A DNA stretch of 64,000 nucleotides from Campylobacteraceae bacterium (lineage in GTDB: Bacteria; Campylobacterota; Campylobacteria; Campylobacterales; Sulfurovaceae), in the NCBI GenBank assembly GCA_027056485.1, contig JALUKQ010000088.1, positions 1 through 64,000 on the forward strand. Reading direction: 5' to 3'. Positions 48,436-60,230 of the stretch are shown here, one piece after another. A program made the position numbers and the translations under genes. Position 1 is the stretch's first letter; each line of letters starts with the position of its first letter. The notes under the pieces were generated by a model, which saw nothing but the letters and a program-made list of their open reading frames with translations, had not been told where the DNA came from and searched no databases.

Positions 48436-48460
48436 GGGTTATGAATATATATCATAACCC
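48436..48460. terminator. Bidirectional hairpin terminator
   Basis: GGGTTATGA-ATATATA-TCATAACCC between convergent genes, A/T-rich flanks. Confidence 0.75.
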
Positions 48461-48535
48461 TCTATAAAACTTTTACTCTTTTATCTACACAAAATCTTTC
48501 ACTATTTTGACTGTAATACCCTAACAATATAGGCT

Positions 48536-49771
48536 TTATTTATTAAGATTATAAAATTTACTAACCTTAACGTTATCAGTTTTATCAGCTACATATACAT
48601 ACTGTAACATAATAACCATCCAAAAAAGTGGATTTAAGAAATAGGTTTCTGAAGTCAACAGTAACAACATAATAAAAACAATAGAACCACCCATATATTC
48701 TCCATCTCTAGAAAATCTTTTACTATAGCTAGAAAAGGATTTATACATTAAGAAAAGTATCCAGAAGAAGAAAGGTAAGCCATATCTTACAATTATATCA
48801 GTACTACCTACTGTTCTAGTGTCAGTCTCTGAATTATAATCATATATTGAAGCACTGTATCGAGTAGAAGCATGTGTACCTCTCCCTATGATTTCATGTC
48901 CTTTAAAATCACGCCAATCTTTTAACATGGTAATAAATCTATCAGTACCTTCACCCTCTAAATTAGGTAAATCTACAAGGTCCTTAGCTTCTTGCCATTG
49001 TTTCTCAATTTTTTGACCTAAAAATTCTAAATTCATATAAGCAACATAACTCATACTTAGTATAGAAGCAACCACTAATATTTTCAACAAAACATCCTTT
49101 GTTTTATTGAGAAATATAAAAAATAGAAACGCTAATAATGCAATATATGCTGTTGAGGATTGTGTCGATAATATAGTAATAATCAAGACAACATTTATTT
49201 TATTTAATAATACCTGATCTCTAAGATAGTTAAGAATTAAAGTCAATATTAAAAAACCTCCAAATGCACCCATTTCCCAAAATGGACCTGCATTTTTATA
49301 CTCTAATCCATCAATAAGTGTATAAATACCTAGAATACTATGTCTAATCTCTTGTACAGTAACAATAGATAGTTTAGTTCTTGCTAAGTCTCCAACAGCA
49401 GGAATAAGATATGTAAAAAATAGAAAAACCAGACTTATAATCGCGAAATAATACATTATAGTAATAAATTTTTTTGCAAAATCATCAATACTTTTAATTA
49501 AAAAATATGTAAATAATATTCTCATAAATACACCCAAATAAGTTACAACAGGAAAAAAATTAAATTTGAACCCTTGTAAAATTGTTATAATTAATAACCC
49601 AATAAGAAAATAGACAAAAGGCATATCAAATTTAGCTTTTCTATAAATAAATATTATTAAACTTAGTCCAAAACCTATAAATAAAAACTCCTTTGACCTA
49701 AATGCAATATTTCCTGAAATAAAAATAAGTGCAACTATCATAAAATAATCTATTATTTGATTAATACGCAT
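48536..49771 (-). CDS. O-antigen ligase/polymerase-like membrane protein
   Basis: About 10 or more TM segments, periplasmic loop with IIGRGTHASTRYSAS; polysaccharide context. Confidence 0.65.
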   Translation of the reverse strand: MRINQIIDYFMIVALIFISGNIAFRSKEFLFIGFGLSLIIFIYRKAKFDMPFVYFLIGLLIITILQGFKFNFFPVVTYLGVFMRILFTYFLIKSIDDFAKKFITIMYYFAIISLVFLFFTYLIPAVGDLARTKLSIVTVQEIRHSILGIYTLIDGLEYKNAGPFWEMGAFGGFLILTLILNYLRDQVLLNKINVVLIITILSTQSSTAYIALLAFLFFIFLNKTKDVLLKILVVASILSMSYVAYMNLEFLGQKIEKQWQEAKDLVDLPNLEGEGTDRFITMLKDWRDFKGHEIIGRGTHASTRYSASIYDYNSETDTRTVGSTDIIVRYGLPFFFWILFLMYKSFSSYSKRFSRDGEYMGGSIVFIMLLLLTSETYFLNPLFWMVIMLQYVYVADKTDNVKVSKFYNLNK

Positions 49772-49875
49772 AAGATTTTCCTTTAAATTAATAAACTTGA
49801 CCCACTATCCTATTATCTCATTATTAATATTAAAAACTAATAATAATAGTTGAAAAATATTTTAAAACCAGAGTT

Positions 49876-50964
49876 TTAATATTTAGAGATATACCATGAA
49901 TACATCTTCTTTATGCCCTCTTCAAGCTCAACTTTATGTTTCCATCCTAAACCATGAAGTTTTGAAGGATCAGTTAACTTAATCATGGTGCCATCTGGTT
50001 TGGCTGTATTAAAATATAATTCACCATTAAAGCCAATAATCTCTCTAATTATCTGGGCAAGTTCTTTAATAGAGATATCAACTCCTGTACCAATATTTAT
50101 ATGTGTGTTTCTAATCTCTTGATGTAAAGTTTTAGTTACTTCACACGAGCTATTGTCACCATCTATAGTTTCATAAGTATCTTTAAAATCTCTACTTTCA
50201 AGTAGGTAAACACAAGCATCTGCCATATCTTCACTGTACAAGAACTCTCTTTTAGGGTTACCTGTACCCCAAATCTCAACACGATTTTCATCGACACCGA
50301 AATCTGATAAGTAAGCTTTGGCTTCTTCTAAAGAAGTAACACCTAAATCTACAATCACTTCATCAGTTTTACCTTCATTAAGAAGTTTTGCTAAATGGAT
50401 TTTTCTAATCAGTGCAGGAAGAACATGAGAAGTCTCTAAATCAAAATTATCATGTGGACCATACAAATTTGTAGGCATGACAGAGATGAAGTTTGTTCCA
50501 TACTGAATATTATAGCTCTCACACATCTTGATACCAGCTATCTTAGCTATTGCATAAGGTTCATTGGTATATTCTAATGGAGAAGTCAAGAGACAATCTT
50601 CAGGCATAGGTTGAGGAGCATCTTTTGGATAGATACAGGTTGAACCTAAAAAAAGGAGTTTTTCTACACCATGTATATAAGCTTGATGAATAACAGAATT
50701 TTGAATCTGAAGATTTTCGTAAATAAACTCTGCACGGTAAGTATTGTTAGCCACAATACCCCCTACTTTTGCAGCAGCCAAAATAACATATTCTGGTTTT
50801 TCAGCCTCAAAAAATGATGCTACAGCTTGATTATCAGTCAAATCTAACTCAGCATGCGTTCTATATACTAAATTAGTATACCCTTTTAATTCTAGATTTT
50901 TAATAATGGCTGATCCAACAAGTCCCCGATGTCCAGCTACATATATTTTACTATCTTTTTTCAT
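49876..50964 (-). CDS. fcl: GDP-L-fucose synthase
   Basis: [57 protein letters not shown]. Confidence 0.95.
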   Translation of the reverse strand: MKKDSKIYVAGHRGLVGSAIIKNLELKGYTNLVYRTHAELDLTDNQAVASFFEAEKPEYVILAAAKVGGIVANNTYRAEFIYENLQIQNSVIHQAYIHGVEKLLFLGSTCIYPKDAPQPMPEDCLLTSPLEYTNEPYAIAKIAGIKMCESYNIQYGTNFISVMPTNLYGPHDNFDLETSHVLPALIRKIHLAKLLNEGKTDEVIVDLGVTSLEEAKAYLSDFGVDENRVEIWGTGNPKREFLYSEDMADACVYLLESRDFKDTYETIDGDNSSCEVTKTLHQEIRNTHINIGTGVDISIKELAQIIREIIGFNGELYFNTAKPDGTMIKLTDPSKLHGLGWKHKVELEEGIKKMYSWYISKY

Positions 50965-50970
50965 TATGAC

Positions 50971-52104
50971 CTACTCAAAGTAATTCATAATTGTGTATCC
51001 ACCATCTTTAAGATACTGATCTTTAGTCATAAGTTTCAAGTCACTTTTCATCATATCATTTACTAATGATTCAAGTTTATACTCACGCTTCCAACCAAGT
51101 TTAGTTTCAGCTTTTGTAGGGTCACCAAGAAGTAAGTCAACCTCTGTTGGTCTAAAGTATTGAGGGTCAACTGCAACGACTTCACTTCCAATTTCTAATT
51201 GATAATCAGGATTAGAACAAGATACTACATAACCTTTTTCATCAATTCCTTCACCTTTAAACTCTAACTCTATACCAGCATAAGCAAATGACATTCTTAC
51301 AAAGTCTCTTACTGTAGTCGTTGTACCAGTAGCGATAACCCAATCTTCTGGCTCATCAGCTTGTAAAATTAACCACATCATTTTGACATAATCTTTTGCA
51401 TGTCCCCAGTCTCTTTTTGCATTTAAATTTCCAAGGTAAAGTTTATCTTGTAATCCAAGTGCTATTTTTGAAGCTGCTCTTGTGATTTTTCTCGTTACAA
51501 AAGTCTCTCCTCTAACTGGTGACTCATGATTAAATAAAATACCATTACATGCAAACATATCATATGCTTCTCTGTAGTTAACAGTAATCCAATATGCATA
51601 CATCTTTGCTACTGCATAAGGACTTCTTGGGTAGAAAGGTGTTGTTTCACTCTGTGGTGTCTCTTGTACTTTTCCATAAAGCTCAGAGGTACTTGCTTGA
51701 TAAATTCTAGTTTTTTTTGCAAGACCAAGAAGTTTAACAGCTTCTAAAATTCTTAACGTACCTGTACCATCAGCATTTGATACATACTCTGGAGTCTCAA
51801 ATGAAACAGCAACATGACTCATAGCTGCTAAATTATAAATCTCATCTGGTTGAGTCTCTTGAATAATTCTAGTAAGGTTCATAGAGTCTGTCATTTCACC
51901 ATAGTGTAAAATAAAATTTCTATTCTCTACATGTGGGTCTTGATAAAGATGATCAATCCTATCTGTATTAAAAAGAGAAGATCTTCTTTTTAAACCATGT
52001 ACAATATACCCTTTTTTAAGTAAAAACTCTGCTAAATAACTTCCATCTTGTCCTGTAATTCCTGTAATCAATGCTACTTTTTGTTCTGCCATTTTCTTCT
52101 CCAT
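50971..52104 (-). CDS. gmd: GDP-mannose 4,6-dehydratase
   Basis: [53 protein letters not shown]. Confidence 0.97.
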   Translation of the reverse strand: MEKKMAEQKVALITGITGQDGSYLAEFLLKKGYIVHGLKRRSSLFNTDRIDHLYQDPHVENRNFILHYGEMTDSMNLTRIIQETQPDEIYNLAAMSHVAVSFETPEYVSNADGTGTLRILEAVKLLGLAKKTRIYQASTSELYGKVQETPQSETTPFYPRSPYAVAKMYAYWITVNYREAYDMFACNGILFNHESPVRGETFVTRKITRAASKIALGLQDKLYLGNLNAKRDWGHAKDYVKMMWLILQADEPEDWVIATGTTTTVRDFVRMSFAYAGIELEFKGEGIDEKGYVVSCSNPDYQLEIGSEVVAVDPQYFRPTEVDLLLGDPTKAETKLGWKREYKLESLVNDMMKSDLKLMTKDQYLKDGGYTIMNYFE

Positions 52105-52127
52105 ATCATTTTATTTTTTAATATAAT

Positions 52128-53513
52128 TTAGTTTTCTCTTAGAAAATCATCTTCGATTCTAACAATATCATCTTCACCCGTATATTCACCTACTTGTGCT
52201 TCAATCAGTACAACTGGTATTTTACCTTCATTTTCTAATCTATGTATCTCTCCCATCTTAATATATGTAGACTCATTTGGTCGTATAAGCTTCTTCTTAT
52301 CACCAACCGTTACCGTTGCCGTACCACTTACTACTATCCAATGCTCATTTCTATGAAAATGTTTTTGTAAGGAGAGTCTTTTACCTTGGTTAACAATAAT
52401 TCTTTTAATCTTATATTGTGATGTAGAGAGTAAAACCTCATACGTTCCCCATGGTCTATGTGCTAGAGTATGAACCTTTGTTAACTCAGAATTTTTCTTT
52501 TTTAACTCTGCTACTACATTTTTAACTTTTTGTGTAGACTCTTTTTTAGATATTAGCAAAGCATCTGCTGTATCAATAATAACCAAATCTTCTATATCTA
52601 TAGTTGCCACTTGTTTATTAGATATAATAAGATTATTCGAAGAGTCAATAGATATTGCTTTAGAATCCAAAGGAGTCATATCTTCAATTTCATTAGATAG
52701 AGCGTTAAAATCACCTAAATCACTCCACATTATATCAGACGGAATCACTTTTACTCTATCAGACTTCTCCATTACAGCATAATCAATACTATCTTCTGGA
52801 ATATTTAACATATCATCTGTTTTAATTTTAAACTGCTTATCTGAAATATTCAACTTTTTAGCAAAAGCTATTTCTGATGTTTTATATATTTCTGGTGAAT
52901 ATTTTTTTAGTTCTTCTAAAAAAACTCTTGCTTTAAACATAAACATCCCACTATTCCAATAGTAATTTCCTTTTTCCAAATAAGATTTTGCTGTTTCTAA
53001 GTCTGGCTTCTCTTTAAAACTTTTAACATCAAGACCTTCTGCCTCAATGTAACCAAAACCAACTTCTGGATATGAAGGTGTAATTCCAAACGTAACTAAG
53101 TTGTCTTTTTCAACTTCACTCTTAGCTTTTAAAATTACTTTTTTATATGCTTCTTCATCTTTAATTAGGTGGTCAGAAGGTGTAACTAAAACAATCTCTT
53201 CTTTATCTAATGCCATACAAGCCAATGCAATTGCTGGAGCTGTATTTCTACCTACAGGTTCCAACATATAAGCTGATATATTGTTATTTAATAAAACCTC
53301 TTCTTCTTGCTCCAATGCTAAGAAATACTGTTCACTATTTGAAACAATAAAATTTGAATCACAAAGAAGAGAATTTCGCTTTAATGTAAGCTGAAAGAGA
53401 GATCTGTCATTAAATAACTTAATAAACTGTTTTGGATATAATGACCTACTTAAAGGCCAAAGTCTGGTTCCTGAACCACCACACAAAATAATATTTATCA
53501 TATTTTTTATCAC
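52128..53513 (-). CDS. manC: Mannose-1-phosphate guanylyltransferase / mannose-6-phosphate isomerase
   Basis: IILCGGSGTRLWPLSR; C-terminal cupin RPWGTYEVL...QKHFHRNEHWIVVSGTA. Confidence 0.95.
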   Translation of the reverse strand: MIKNMINIILCGGSGTRLWPLSRSLYPKQFIKLFNDRSLFQLTLKRNSLLCDSNFIVSNSEQYFLALEQEEEVLLNNNISAYMLEPVGRNTAPAIALACMALDKEEIVLVTPSDHLIKDEEAYKKVILKAKSEVEKDNLVTFGITPSYPEVGFGYIEAEGLDVKSFKEKPDLETAKSYLEKGNYYWNSGMFMFKARVFLEELKKYSPEIYKTSEIAFAKKLNISDKQFKIKTDDMLNIPEDSIDYAVMEKSDRVKVIPSDIMWSDLGDFNALSNEIEDMTPLDSKAISIDSSNNLIISNKQVATIDIEDLVIIDTADALLISKKESTQKVKNVVAELKKKNSELTKVHTLAHRPWGTYEVLLSTSQYKIKRIIVNQGKRLSLQKHFHRNEHWIVVSGTATVTVGDKKKLIRPNESTYIKMGEIHRLENEGKIPVVLIEAQVGEYTGEDDIVRIEDDFLREN

Positions 53514-53769
53514 CTATATATTTTAAATTCTTTCTAATTATACATTAAACTTTATTCTTATCAATCAATAAGTAAAAATATTTTTTAAATTTTATATATT
53601 ATTATTTTAAATGATTTTATTAAAATTTTCTGTGTTACTTAGCTGTCTTTAATTATAACCCCAATATTCTTAATAAATGTTAAAAAATAATTAAATTGAT
53701 TAATAAAGAATTAACTAATTAAAGTATATACTCCCTTAATTATTTTTGCATATCCTATAAAGGTTTTTT

Positions 53770-55719
53770 ATGAAACTACATCCAAATATTAAGTATAGAA
53801 GTGATATTGATGGACTTCGTGCAGTTGCAGTTTTAAGTGTTATTTTATTTCATATCAATTCAACTTGGATTCCAGGTGGTTTTCTTGGTGTTGATATATT
53901 TTTTGTAATTTCAGGATACTTAATCACTCTTATTTTAACAAAAGAGATAGATTCTACAAATAAAATAAGTATAACTAACTTCTATAAACGTCGTATAAAA
54001 CGGATTATTCCTGCTCTACTCTTTGTTCTTATTCCTACAATAATTATAGGTTTTATACTATTTACTCCTGATGATTTTTTATCTCTATTAAAATCATCCA
54101 TTTGGTCATTCTTTTCTGCTGCTAATATATATTTTTTCTCTTCAATTGATACAGGATACTTCGCTACTGGTAGCAATGAATTACCTCTACTTCATCTTTG
54201 GTCACTAGGAGTAGAAGAACAATTCTATATTCTTTGGCCATTTATTGTACTGTTTCTTTTGACTTATATATCATCAATAAAAAAGCGTATTTTGATTATA
54301 AGTACGATATTTTTGATATCATTAATAGGGGCACAGCTAATTATTGTTGAAAATCATTCATTTGCATATTATATGTTACCCACCCGTGCATGGGAACTAT
54401 TAAGTGGAGCTACTGTAGCACTACTTGTTCATAATGGATTTAGAAAAAGTAATACAACAAATGAAATTATGGCAATAATTGGAATAGTTGCTATTTTATT
54501 AGGTTTTATCTTCGTATCTGAATCAGACCCTATTCCAGGACTAGCAGCACTTCCTACTATTTTAGGGACATCTCTATTGATTCTATCTGGTATATCTTAC
54601 CGTACTTATGTTGGTCGCATATTATCCGTTAAAGCTTTTGTAGGTATAGGACTGGTATCCTACTCTGCATATTTATGGCATTGGCCAATTCTTGCATTTT
54701 TAAGATATTCTATGATTGATATTAATCTAAATATTACAATTATTGTTCTCATTCTTACCTTTATATTAGCAACCATCAGTTACTTTTTTATTGAAACACC
54801 TTTACGAAAAAATAATTTTAATACCAAAAAAGTATTTATAAGATATTTTATAATTCCTGCAGTTATTCTTGGTACATTATCTACACTTTTTATAAAAGTA
54901 ATTGAGCATAGACCATCTTGGGTTTACTCTGAAAAGAAACTGGATAAAGCATTTCTTGTACTTCCAAATCATAAATATAACTATAGTTGTTTATTTACTG
55001 AGTTTACAACAGACGCATATACAGAAGATAGATGTGTTTATCCAAAAAAGAATAAACCTACTGTTTTACTGATGGGTGATTCAAATGCTGCACACTACAT
55101 AGGTATGATACGGGTATTTTCTGACCATTATGGATTTACGACTAGAAATGCTTCACAAAGTGCATGTCCACCAGTTTTTAATAATAAAGAGTATTCTTGG
55201 ATAGATAAAAAATATGCAAAAGGTTGCTTGACTTACCGAAATACAATTTTAGATGAAGCAATACAATACGATACAGTTATTGTTGGTGGTAACTGGCCAG
55301 CATATGATTATAAAGAATTTAAAGAAGCTTTCAGTCAAAGTATTGATACTTTAGCCAAAAAAGTCAACAAAGTTATAATTCTCGGGAAAGTACCCATCAT
55401 GAATAATTACAGTAAAGATTGTGCCCAGAGATCAATTAAAATGCCATGGATAGAGTGTACAGAAAATTTCCATAGTACAGGAAGAGAAGTCTCTATTAAT
55501 AAATTTATTAAAAAATTAACTGAAAAGTACTCTAATGTATCTTACTTTACTATCAAAAATCAAACATGTAAAGGTAAAGAGTGTTCTCCTTATCTAGAAA
55601 ATAAGCCTCTTTACTATGACAATGGACACTTAAGTATGAGTGGGTCAAAACTAATCGGTGAGATTATGCTAAAAAATAGTGATCCAATGCTAAAAGTATT
55701 TGAAGAGATAAATAAATAA
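53770..55719 (+). CDS. OafA/YrhL-type acyltransferase with C-terminal SGNH domain
   Basis: YRSDIDGLRAVAVLSVILFH; LLHLWSLGVEEQFYILWP; VLLMGDSNAAHY; DNGHLSMSGS. Confidence 0.95.
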   Translation: MKLHPNIKYRSDIDGLRAVAVLSVILFHINSTWIPGGFLGVDIFFVISGYLITLILTKEIDSTNKISITNFYKRRIKRIIPALLFVLIPTIIIGFILFTPDDFLSLLKSSIWSFFSAANIYFFSSIDTGYFATGSNELPLLHLWSLGVEEQFYILWPFIVLFLLTYISSIKKRILIISTIFLISLIGAQLIIVENHSFAYYMLPTRAWELLSGATVALLVHNGFRKSNTTNEIMAIIGIVAILLGFIFVSESDPIPGLAALPTILGTSLLILSGISYRTYVGRILSVKAFVGIGLVSYSAYLWHWPILAFLRYSMIDINLNITIIVLILTFILATISYFFIETPLRKNNFNTKKVFIRYFIIPAVILGTLSTLFIKVIEHRPSWVYSEKKLDKAFLVLPNHKYNYSCLFTEFTTDAYTEDRCVYPKKNKPTVLLMGDSNAAHYIGMIRVFSDHYGFTTRNASQSACPPVFNNKEYSWIDKKYAKGCLTYRNTILDEAIQYDTVIVGGNWPAYDYKEFKEAFSQSIDTLAKKVNKVIILGKVPIMNNYSKDCAQRSIKMPWIECTENFHSTGREVSINKFIKKLTEKYSNVSYFTIKNQTCKGKECSPYLENKPLYYDNGHLSMSGSKLIGEIMLKNSDPMLKVFEEINK

Positions 55720-55735
55720 GATTTTTTATATAAAA

Positions 55736-56902
55736 TTACTTTTTTAATAATACCTTTATAGATAACATAGAAATAATCACTTCAAGAAGACTAGCTAGAA
55801 TAACAGCATAGTAATCAAAGTTGTCTATCATCCCTTTCTCTACCCCAATGGTTGCAATAGCAATCATTAGTGTTAAGGGCATGGAGAGGGCAAAGCCACT
55901 TAAAAGAGCATTTCTCTTTCCTATTAGCGTTACTAAAGTATAAGAAGCCAATACTCTTATTAAAAACATCAATCCCAATAAAGTTACTGTAGTTATTAAA
56001 ACTTGAGGTATAAAAATATTCTCTAAGTCAAATGAAGCTCCAACATGAATAAAAAATATAGGTACCAAAAATCCAAATCCAAAACTTGACATTTTCTCTT
56101 CAAGGGTATGCTTATGATGAAAAAATGTAGAGATAAAAAGTCCAGCAATAAAAGCACCAAAAGCCAACTCTAAATGCAACTGTTTCATAATAGCAATCAT
56201 AATAAAAAAAAGTCCCATAGCCAATCTTAAATCTTGATACTTTCCATCATCATGAGGCATTAATGTAGTTTTAAATTCAGGATACCACCAAAAAAGTACT
56301 CTAAAAAAAATATACAGTGCTATTATAACCACCATAAAGCCAAAAAGCTGAACAATTTTATAAAACAATTCTTCTCCAAAACCAACTAAACTAGATGCTT
56401 CAAAGATGGTCAAAGCTAAAATACTAATAACCTCTCCTATGGTTCCCACCAAGAAAGCTATCTTTATCCATCTCTCTTCTTTTCCGTACTCCTTAGATAG
56501 GGTAGCTAAGATTCCTATAGATATAAGGGGTAAAACTACAATTAATATCAGATGTAAATGAAAAAGCAAACCAAACAGTAATGCCAAACCCCAAAGAATT
56601 AATACAAAGTATAGAGATTGCATAATATAAACTTTAGGCATTTTCATAATACTTTTTAGATTAACTTCTAATCCTGCTAAAAACATCAAATATAAAAATC
56701 CAATTTGTGCCACCAGTTCAAAGTTACTCTCTTTAGCTTCTAATATTCCTAAAAAAGCTAAAAGAGAACCTACCATAATTTCTATAGGTGCGGTAGGGAG
56801 ACGAAACAGTCTTGATAAATGGGGAGAGAGTACTAAAATTAATGATAGTGTTAAAATAGAAACAACTATAGAATTACTCATGACAAGATGTTGCCACTCC
56901 AT
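55736..56902 (-). CDS. Kef/CPA2-type cation:proton antiporter
   Basis: Multi-TM; FGAFIAGLFIST; FFIHVGASFDLENIF. Confidence 0.85.
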   Translation of the reverse strand: MEWQHLVMSNSIVVSILTLSLILVLSPHLSRLFRLPTAPIEIMVGSLLAFLGILEAKESNFELVAQIGFLYLMFLAGLEVNLKSIMKMPKVYIMQSLYFVLILWGLALLFGLLFHLHLILIVVLPLISIGILATLSKEYGKEERWIKIAFLVGTIGEVISILALTIFEASSLVGFGEELFYKIVQLFGFMVVIIALYIFFRVLFWWYPEFKTTLMPHDDGKYQDLRLAMGLFFIMIAIMKQLHLELAFGAFIAGLFISTFFHHKHTLEEKMSSFGFGFLVPIFFIHVGASFDLENIFIPQVLITTVTLLGLMFLIRVLASYTLVTLIGKRNALLSGFALSMPLTLMIAIATIGVEKGMIDNFDYYAVILASLLEVIISMLSIKVLLKK

Positions 56903-57728
56903 ATCCTAACTGCTCTAACATTTGTCTATCTTTCATAGGAGCATCACCAACTGTAGTTAAGTAGTTACCAATAACCATAGAGTTAGCTCCTGCTTCAAAC
57001 ATAAGCTCTTCACAGCCATCAAAAAGAAGTTCACGTCCAGCTGCAACCATAAGAAGTCTATTATCACCCAAAAGACTTCTTGCTTTTTTTACTATCTCTA
57101 AAGCTTCATTACGTGAGATATTTCTACTCTTTATAGGTAAAGCTTCATTTGGATGATAAAAATTTAATGGGGTTGACTCAGGATTTAGTGAGGCAATAGC
57201 ATTCAAAAGAGATTCTCTGTCTTCAGCAGACTCACCCATACCAAAAATACCACCCGTACAGAGCTGCAATCCAACCTCTTTTGCATTTTGACAAGTTTCA
57301 TAACGCTCAGACCATGCATGTGTGGTACAAATGGTCTTATAATAGTTTTCCGAAGTTTCAAGATTATGATTATAACTATCTATTCCATGCTCTTTTAAGT
57401 ACTTTAACTGCTCAGTATTTGCAGTACCATTACAGGCAATGAGATTAATATTATCAACTTCTGCTTTAATCGCCTCTGCAGCTCTGGCTACAAAATCAAC
57501 TTTTTTATCATCTAAACCTTTACCTGCTGTCACCAAACAGTAACCCAAAGCACCATGAGACTTTGCTCTTTTTGCTTCTTTAACAATAGTATCAATAGAC
57601 TTATAATTATAACGTTCTATATCAGCATGATAACGTACACTCTGTGTACAAAACTTACAATCTTCTAGGCAAGTACCAGACAAAATATTATTGATGGCAC
57701 ATAAAAATATCTCTTTTTTCATAAACAC
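56874..57728 (-). CDS. bioB: Biotin synthase
   Basis: NNILSGTCLEDCKFCTQSVRYHADIERY; GGIFGMGES; AGANSMVIGNYLTT. Confidence 0.9.
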   Translation of the reverse strand: MFMKKEIFLCAINNILSGTCLEDCKFCTQSVRYHADIERYNYKSIDTIVKEAKRAKSHGALGYCLVTAGKGLDDKKVDFVARAAEAIKAEVDNINLIACNGTANTEQLKYLKEHGIDSYNHNLETSENYYKTICTTHAWSERYETCQNAKEVGLQLCTGGIFGMGESAEDRESLLNAIASLNPESTPLNFYHPNEALPIKSRNISRNEALEIVKKARSLLGDNRLLMVAAGRELLFDGCEELMFEAGANSMVIGNYLTTVGDAPMKDRQMLEQLGYGVATSCHE

Positions 57729-57800
57729 ATTATAATAGAGTTTACTGAATTATGGGCGTAAGATAGATAATAATATCTTGAAATACCTCATCTTATATTA

Positions 57801-59663
57801 TTACTTAACAACTCTCTTTTCATCAAAATAAATTTCATGATTATCTGCCGTTCCCCATTTTTTAAACATTGCATTATTTGTCACCATACCAGGATGGTAA
57901 TCCATACCAAAAATCAATTGTGTGACTTCACTATTTGTAGGTGTATGTTGTATTGATTCATCTATGTTTAAATAAGTTTTATAATTACCTTTTCCTTTTC
58001 GTATTTTTAGAATATTATTAGCATTCTTTTGCCATATAAAATTATTATTTTGTAATGTTATATATGAACTATCTCCTTCTATTCTCTTTTTCTCTTTAGA
58101 TGTAATTCTTCCTATTATTTTCCAATAACGATTTTTATCTCGTCCATAACCTAAAAATCTATTATTTTTTAAAATATGCCGTCCTATATCTCCATCTTTA
58201 TAATCAGCAATAATTAAAGCATTACTATAGATGGGAGTATCTAACGAGACACTTTTATTGTAACAGCAAGGCAATATATTTTTTGTTGCACGTTTAGTAT
58301 AAAGTCCAATATTATCAGCAATAGTAATATTGTCAGAGTTAGCAGAGGTAAAGGCTCCTTGTGTAGCATTGTAAACAACATTATGGTGAATATATATATT
58401 ATGAGAATCATCATCTGTTATAATCCCCCCTCCATATAATGCTTCACCAATATTCTCACTCCCTGCTATAATATTATGATGAATCTCTCCTATTTTCCCC
58501 ACTAACATAGATACTCTTCTAAGATTTATATAATCCATAGCCAATGATTTTTTATATTTATCCTTCTTTGTCCACTTTGGATTATATGGTGCATCACTTC
58601 TATCAATAAGATTATAGGCTATCTCCAATTTATTGATATTTTTAGCTCCACTTACTACAAATACATGTCGAGACAACTTTTTACTACTTATCTCTTGACA
58701 TGTTTTATTAGATACAGCATGGTTTTTTACTTTATTATATTTTATTTCAATATTTTTAACAGAATGAAGTATAACAGGATGAAGTACTCTATCAAAAAAG
58801 TTCCCTTCTATAATTACAGTATCTACCTCGTTAATATAAATAGCTTGTGCATCTATATTCTCAAATTTTGAAGCTCTAATAACAACAGTTTGATTTTTCC
58901 CTACTTTTCCTTTAATTGTAATAGTTGAACGAGTCGTTGGGTCTCCTGAAAAATATCTATTTTCTATAATAAGCTTTTGATTAACTTGTGTCAAAAGATG
59001 CGTATATCTATTTTTATATCCTATACCTTTATAGTTTGTTTTTTTTAAATTTTCAGTATATTGATACTTATTATGACCTTTCCTTTTAGGAATACCTCCT
59101 ACACTAATAGTATCTTTCTCTTTTTCAAAAGTTTTTTTCTTATTACTATCTACTTTATCTATTCTAATATCTCTTGCACTTGCATAGTTCCACCCTTGGG
59201 TGCTGCGTAAAGATAAATAAGAGGTTGAAGCAGTAGCAGTAAATTCAAACGCTATACTTTTTTCTTTTGAACCAACAACTTTTTCACTACTGTAATTAGA
59301 AACAACAGATGGACTAGGAACCTTATCATCTATTGTTATATATGATGCAGCAATATGACTAAAGTTTTCCTTCTTACTAACATCAGTACCCAATAAAATA
59401 GCTGTTACATTATAACGTTGACCAATCTCTGTGGAAAAGCTTTGATATATTCCCCCTCTATTCTCTGTATTTGCAGAATAGATATAGGTATGATTATTAT
59501 AATCTCGTTTACTTACACTAAAGGATTCTCCCAATTTACTCCATTTATTTTGGCTTAGACTAAGTATATTATTCAAAAATATAGTATTATTTATCATTGC
59601 AGCATTGCTAAATATTGAAAAGCATATTAACCCTAGGATAGTATTTTTAAATCGGAACATCAA
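57801..59663 (-). CDS. Right-handed parallel beta-helix protein, polysaccharide lyase-like
   Basis: YFSGDPTTRSTITIKGKVG; repeated IEGNFFDRV, IEIKYNKVKNHA, IYIHHNVVYNA rungs; N-terminal carbohydrate-binding-like domain. Confidence 0.65.
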   Translation of the reverse strand: MMFRFKNTILGLICFSIFSNAAMINNTIFLNNILSLSQNKWSKLGESFSVSKRDYNNHTYIYSANTENRGGIYQSFSTEIGQRYNVTAILLGTDVSKKENFSHIAASYITIDDKVPSPSVVSNYSSEKVVGSKEKSIAFEFTATASTSYLSLRSTQGWNYASARDIRIDKVDSNKKKTFEKEKDTISVGGIPKRKGHNKYQYTENLKKTNYKGIGYKNRYTHLLTQVNQKLIIENRYFSGDPTTRSTITIKGKVGKNQTVVIRASKFENIDAQAIYINEVDTVIIEGNFFDRVLHPVILHSVKNIEIKYNKVKNHAVSNKTCQEISSKKLSRHVFVVSGAKNINKLEIAYNLIDRSDAPYNPKWTKKDKYKKSLAMDYINLRRVSMLVGKIGEIHHNIIAGSENIGEALYGGGIITDDDSHNIYIHHNVVYNATQGAFTSANSDNITIADNIGLYTKRATKNILPCCYNKSVSLDTPIYSNALIIADYKDGDIGRHILKNNRFLGYGRDKNRYWKIIGRITSKEKKRIEGDSSYITLQNNNFIWQKNANNILKIRKGKGNYKTYLNIDESIQHTPTNSEVTQLIFGMDYHPGMVTNNAMFKKWGTADNHEIYFDEKRVVK

Positions 59664-59711
59664 TTCTCATTTCATTTGTTATATTAAATTAGACTAAATA
59701 AAGATTAAAAT

Positions 59712-60230
59712 TTAAATATCTATCTCTCTACTCTGCCATGCATCTTTTGAGAGTTCTCGAAAATAGTGCTTCACCCTATAGGAATCATCAACTATTTCAA
59801 TAACTGCACACTCAGTTAAAGGTTTTTCTCTTGCACATACTTCACCAGGGTTTAAATAAAGCGTATCTTCTGTTTTTGAACACTCAAACATATGCGTATG
59901 CCCAGAGATAACAATGTCAGTATCAGAAGAGAGATAATAAGGCATATGCATTATTTTCATTTTATGCTCTTTTATTTTAAAATAATAAGGCTCTTGATAA
60001 ATATTATATTTGTTTTGAAGAGAAATTAAGTTTGCATCATTATTTCCATAGACACAAACATAAGGAACAGGAGCATCTTCTAGCATTTGGAGATGCTCTT
60101 CAAGCATAATATCTCCTGCATGAAGAAGATAATCCACATCAAGACTCGAAAGATGCTCTATCGCCTCTTGGTGTAGGGTGGTCTGAGTATGACTATCAGA
60201 GAGTATACCGAGCTTAAGACTCTTTTTCAT
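59712..60230 (-). CDS. MJ0936/YfcE-family metallophosphoesterase
   Basis: GILSDSHTQ; HAGDIM; VYGNNDA; SGHTHMF. Confidence 0.9.
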   Translation of the reverse strand: MKKSLKLGILSDSHTQTTLHQEAIEHLSSLDVDYLLHAGDIMLEEHLQMLEDAPVPYVCVYGNNDANLISLQNKYNIYQEPYYFKIKEHKMKIMHMPYYLSSDTDIVISGHTHMFECSKTEDTLYLNPGEVCAREKPLTECAVIEIVDDSYRVKHYFRELSKDAWQSREIDI

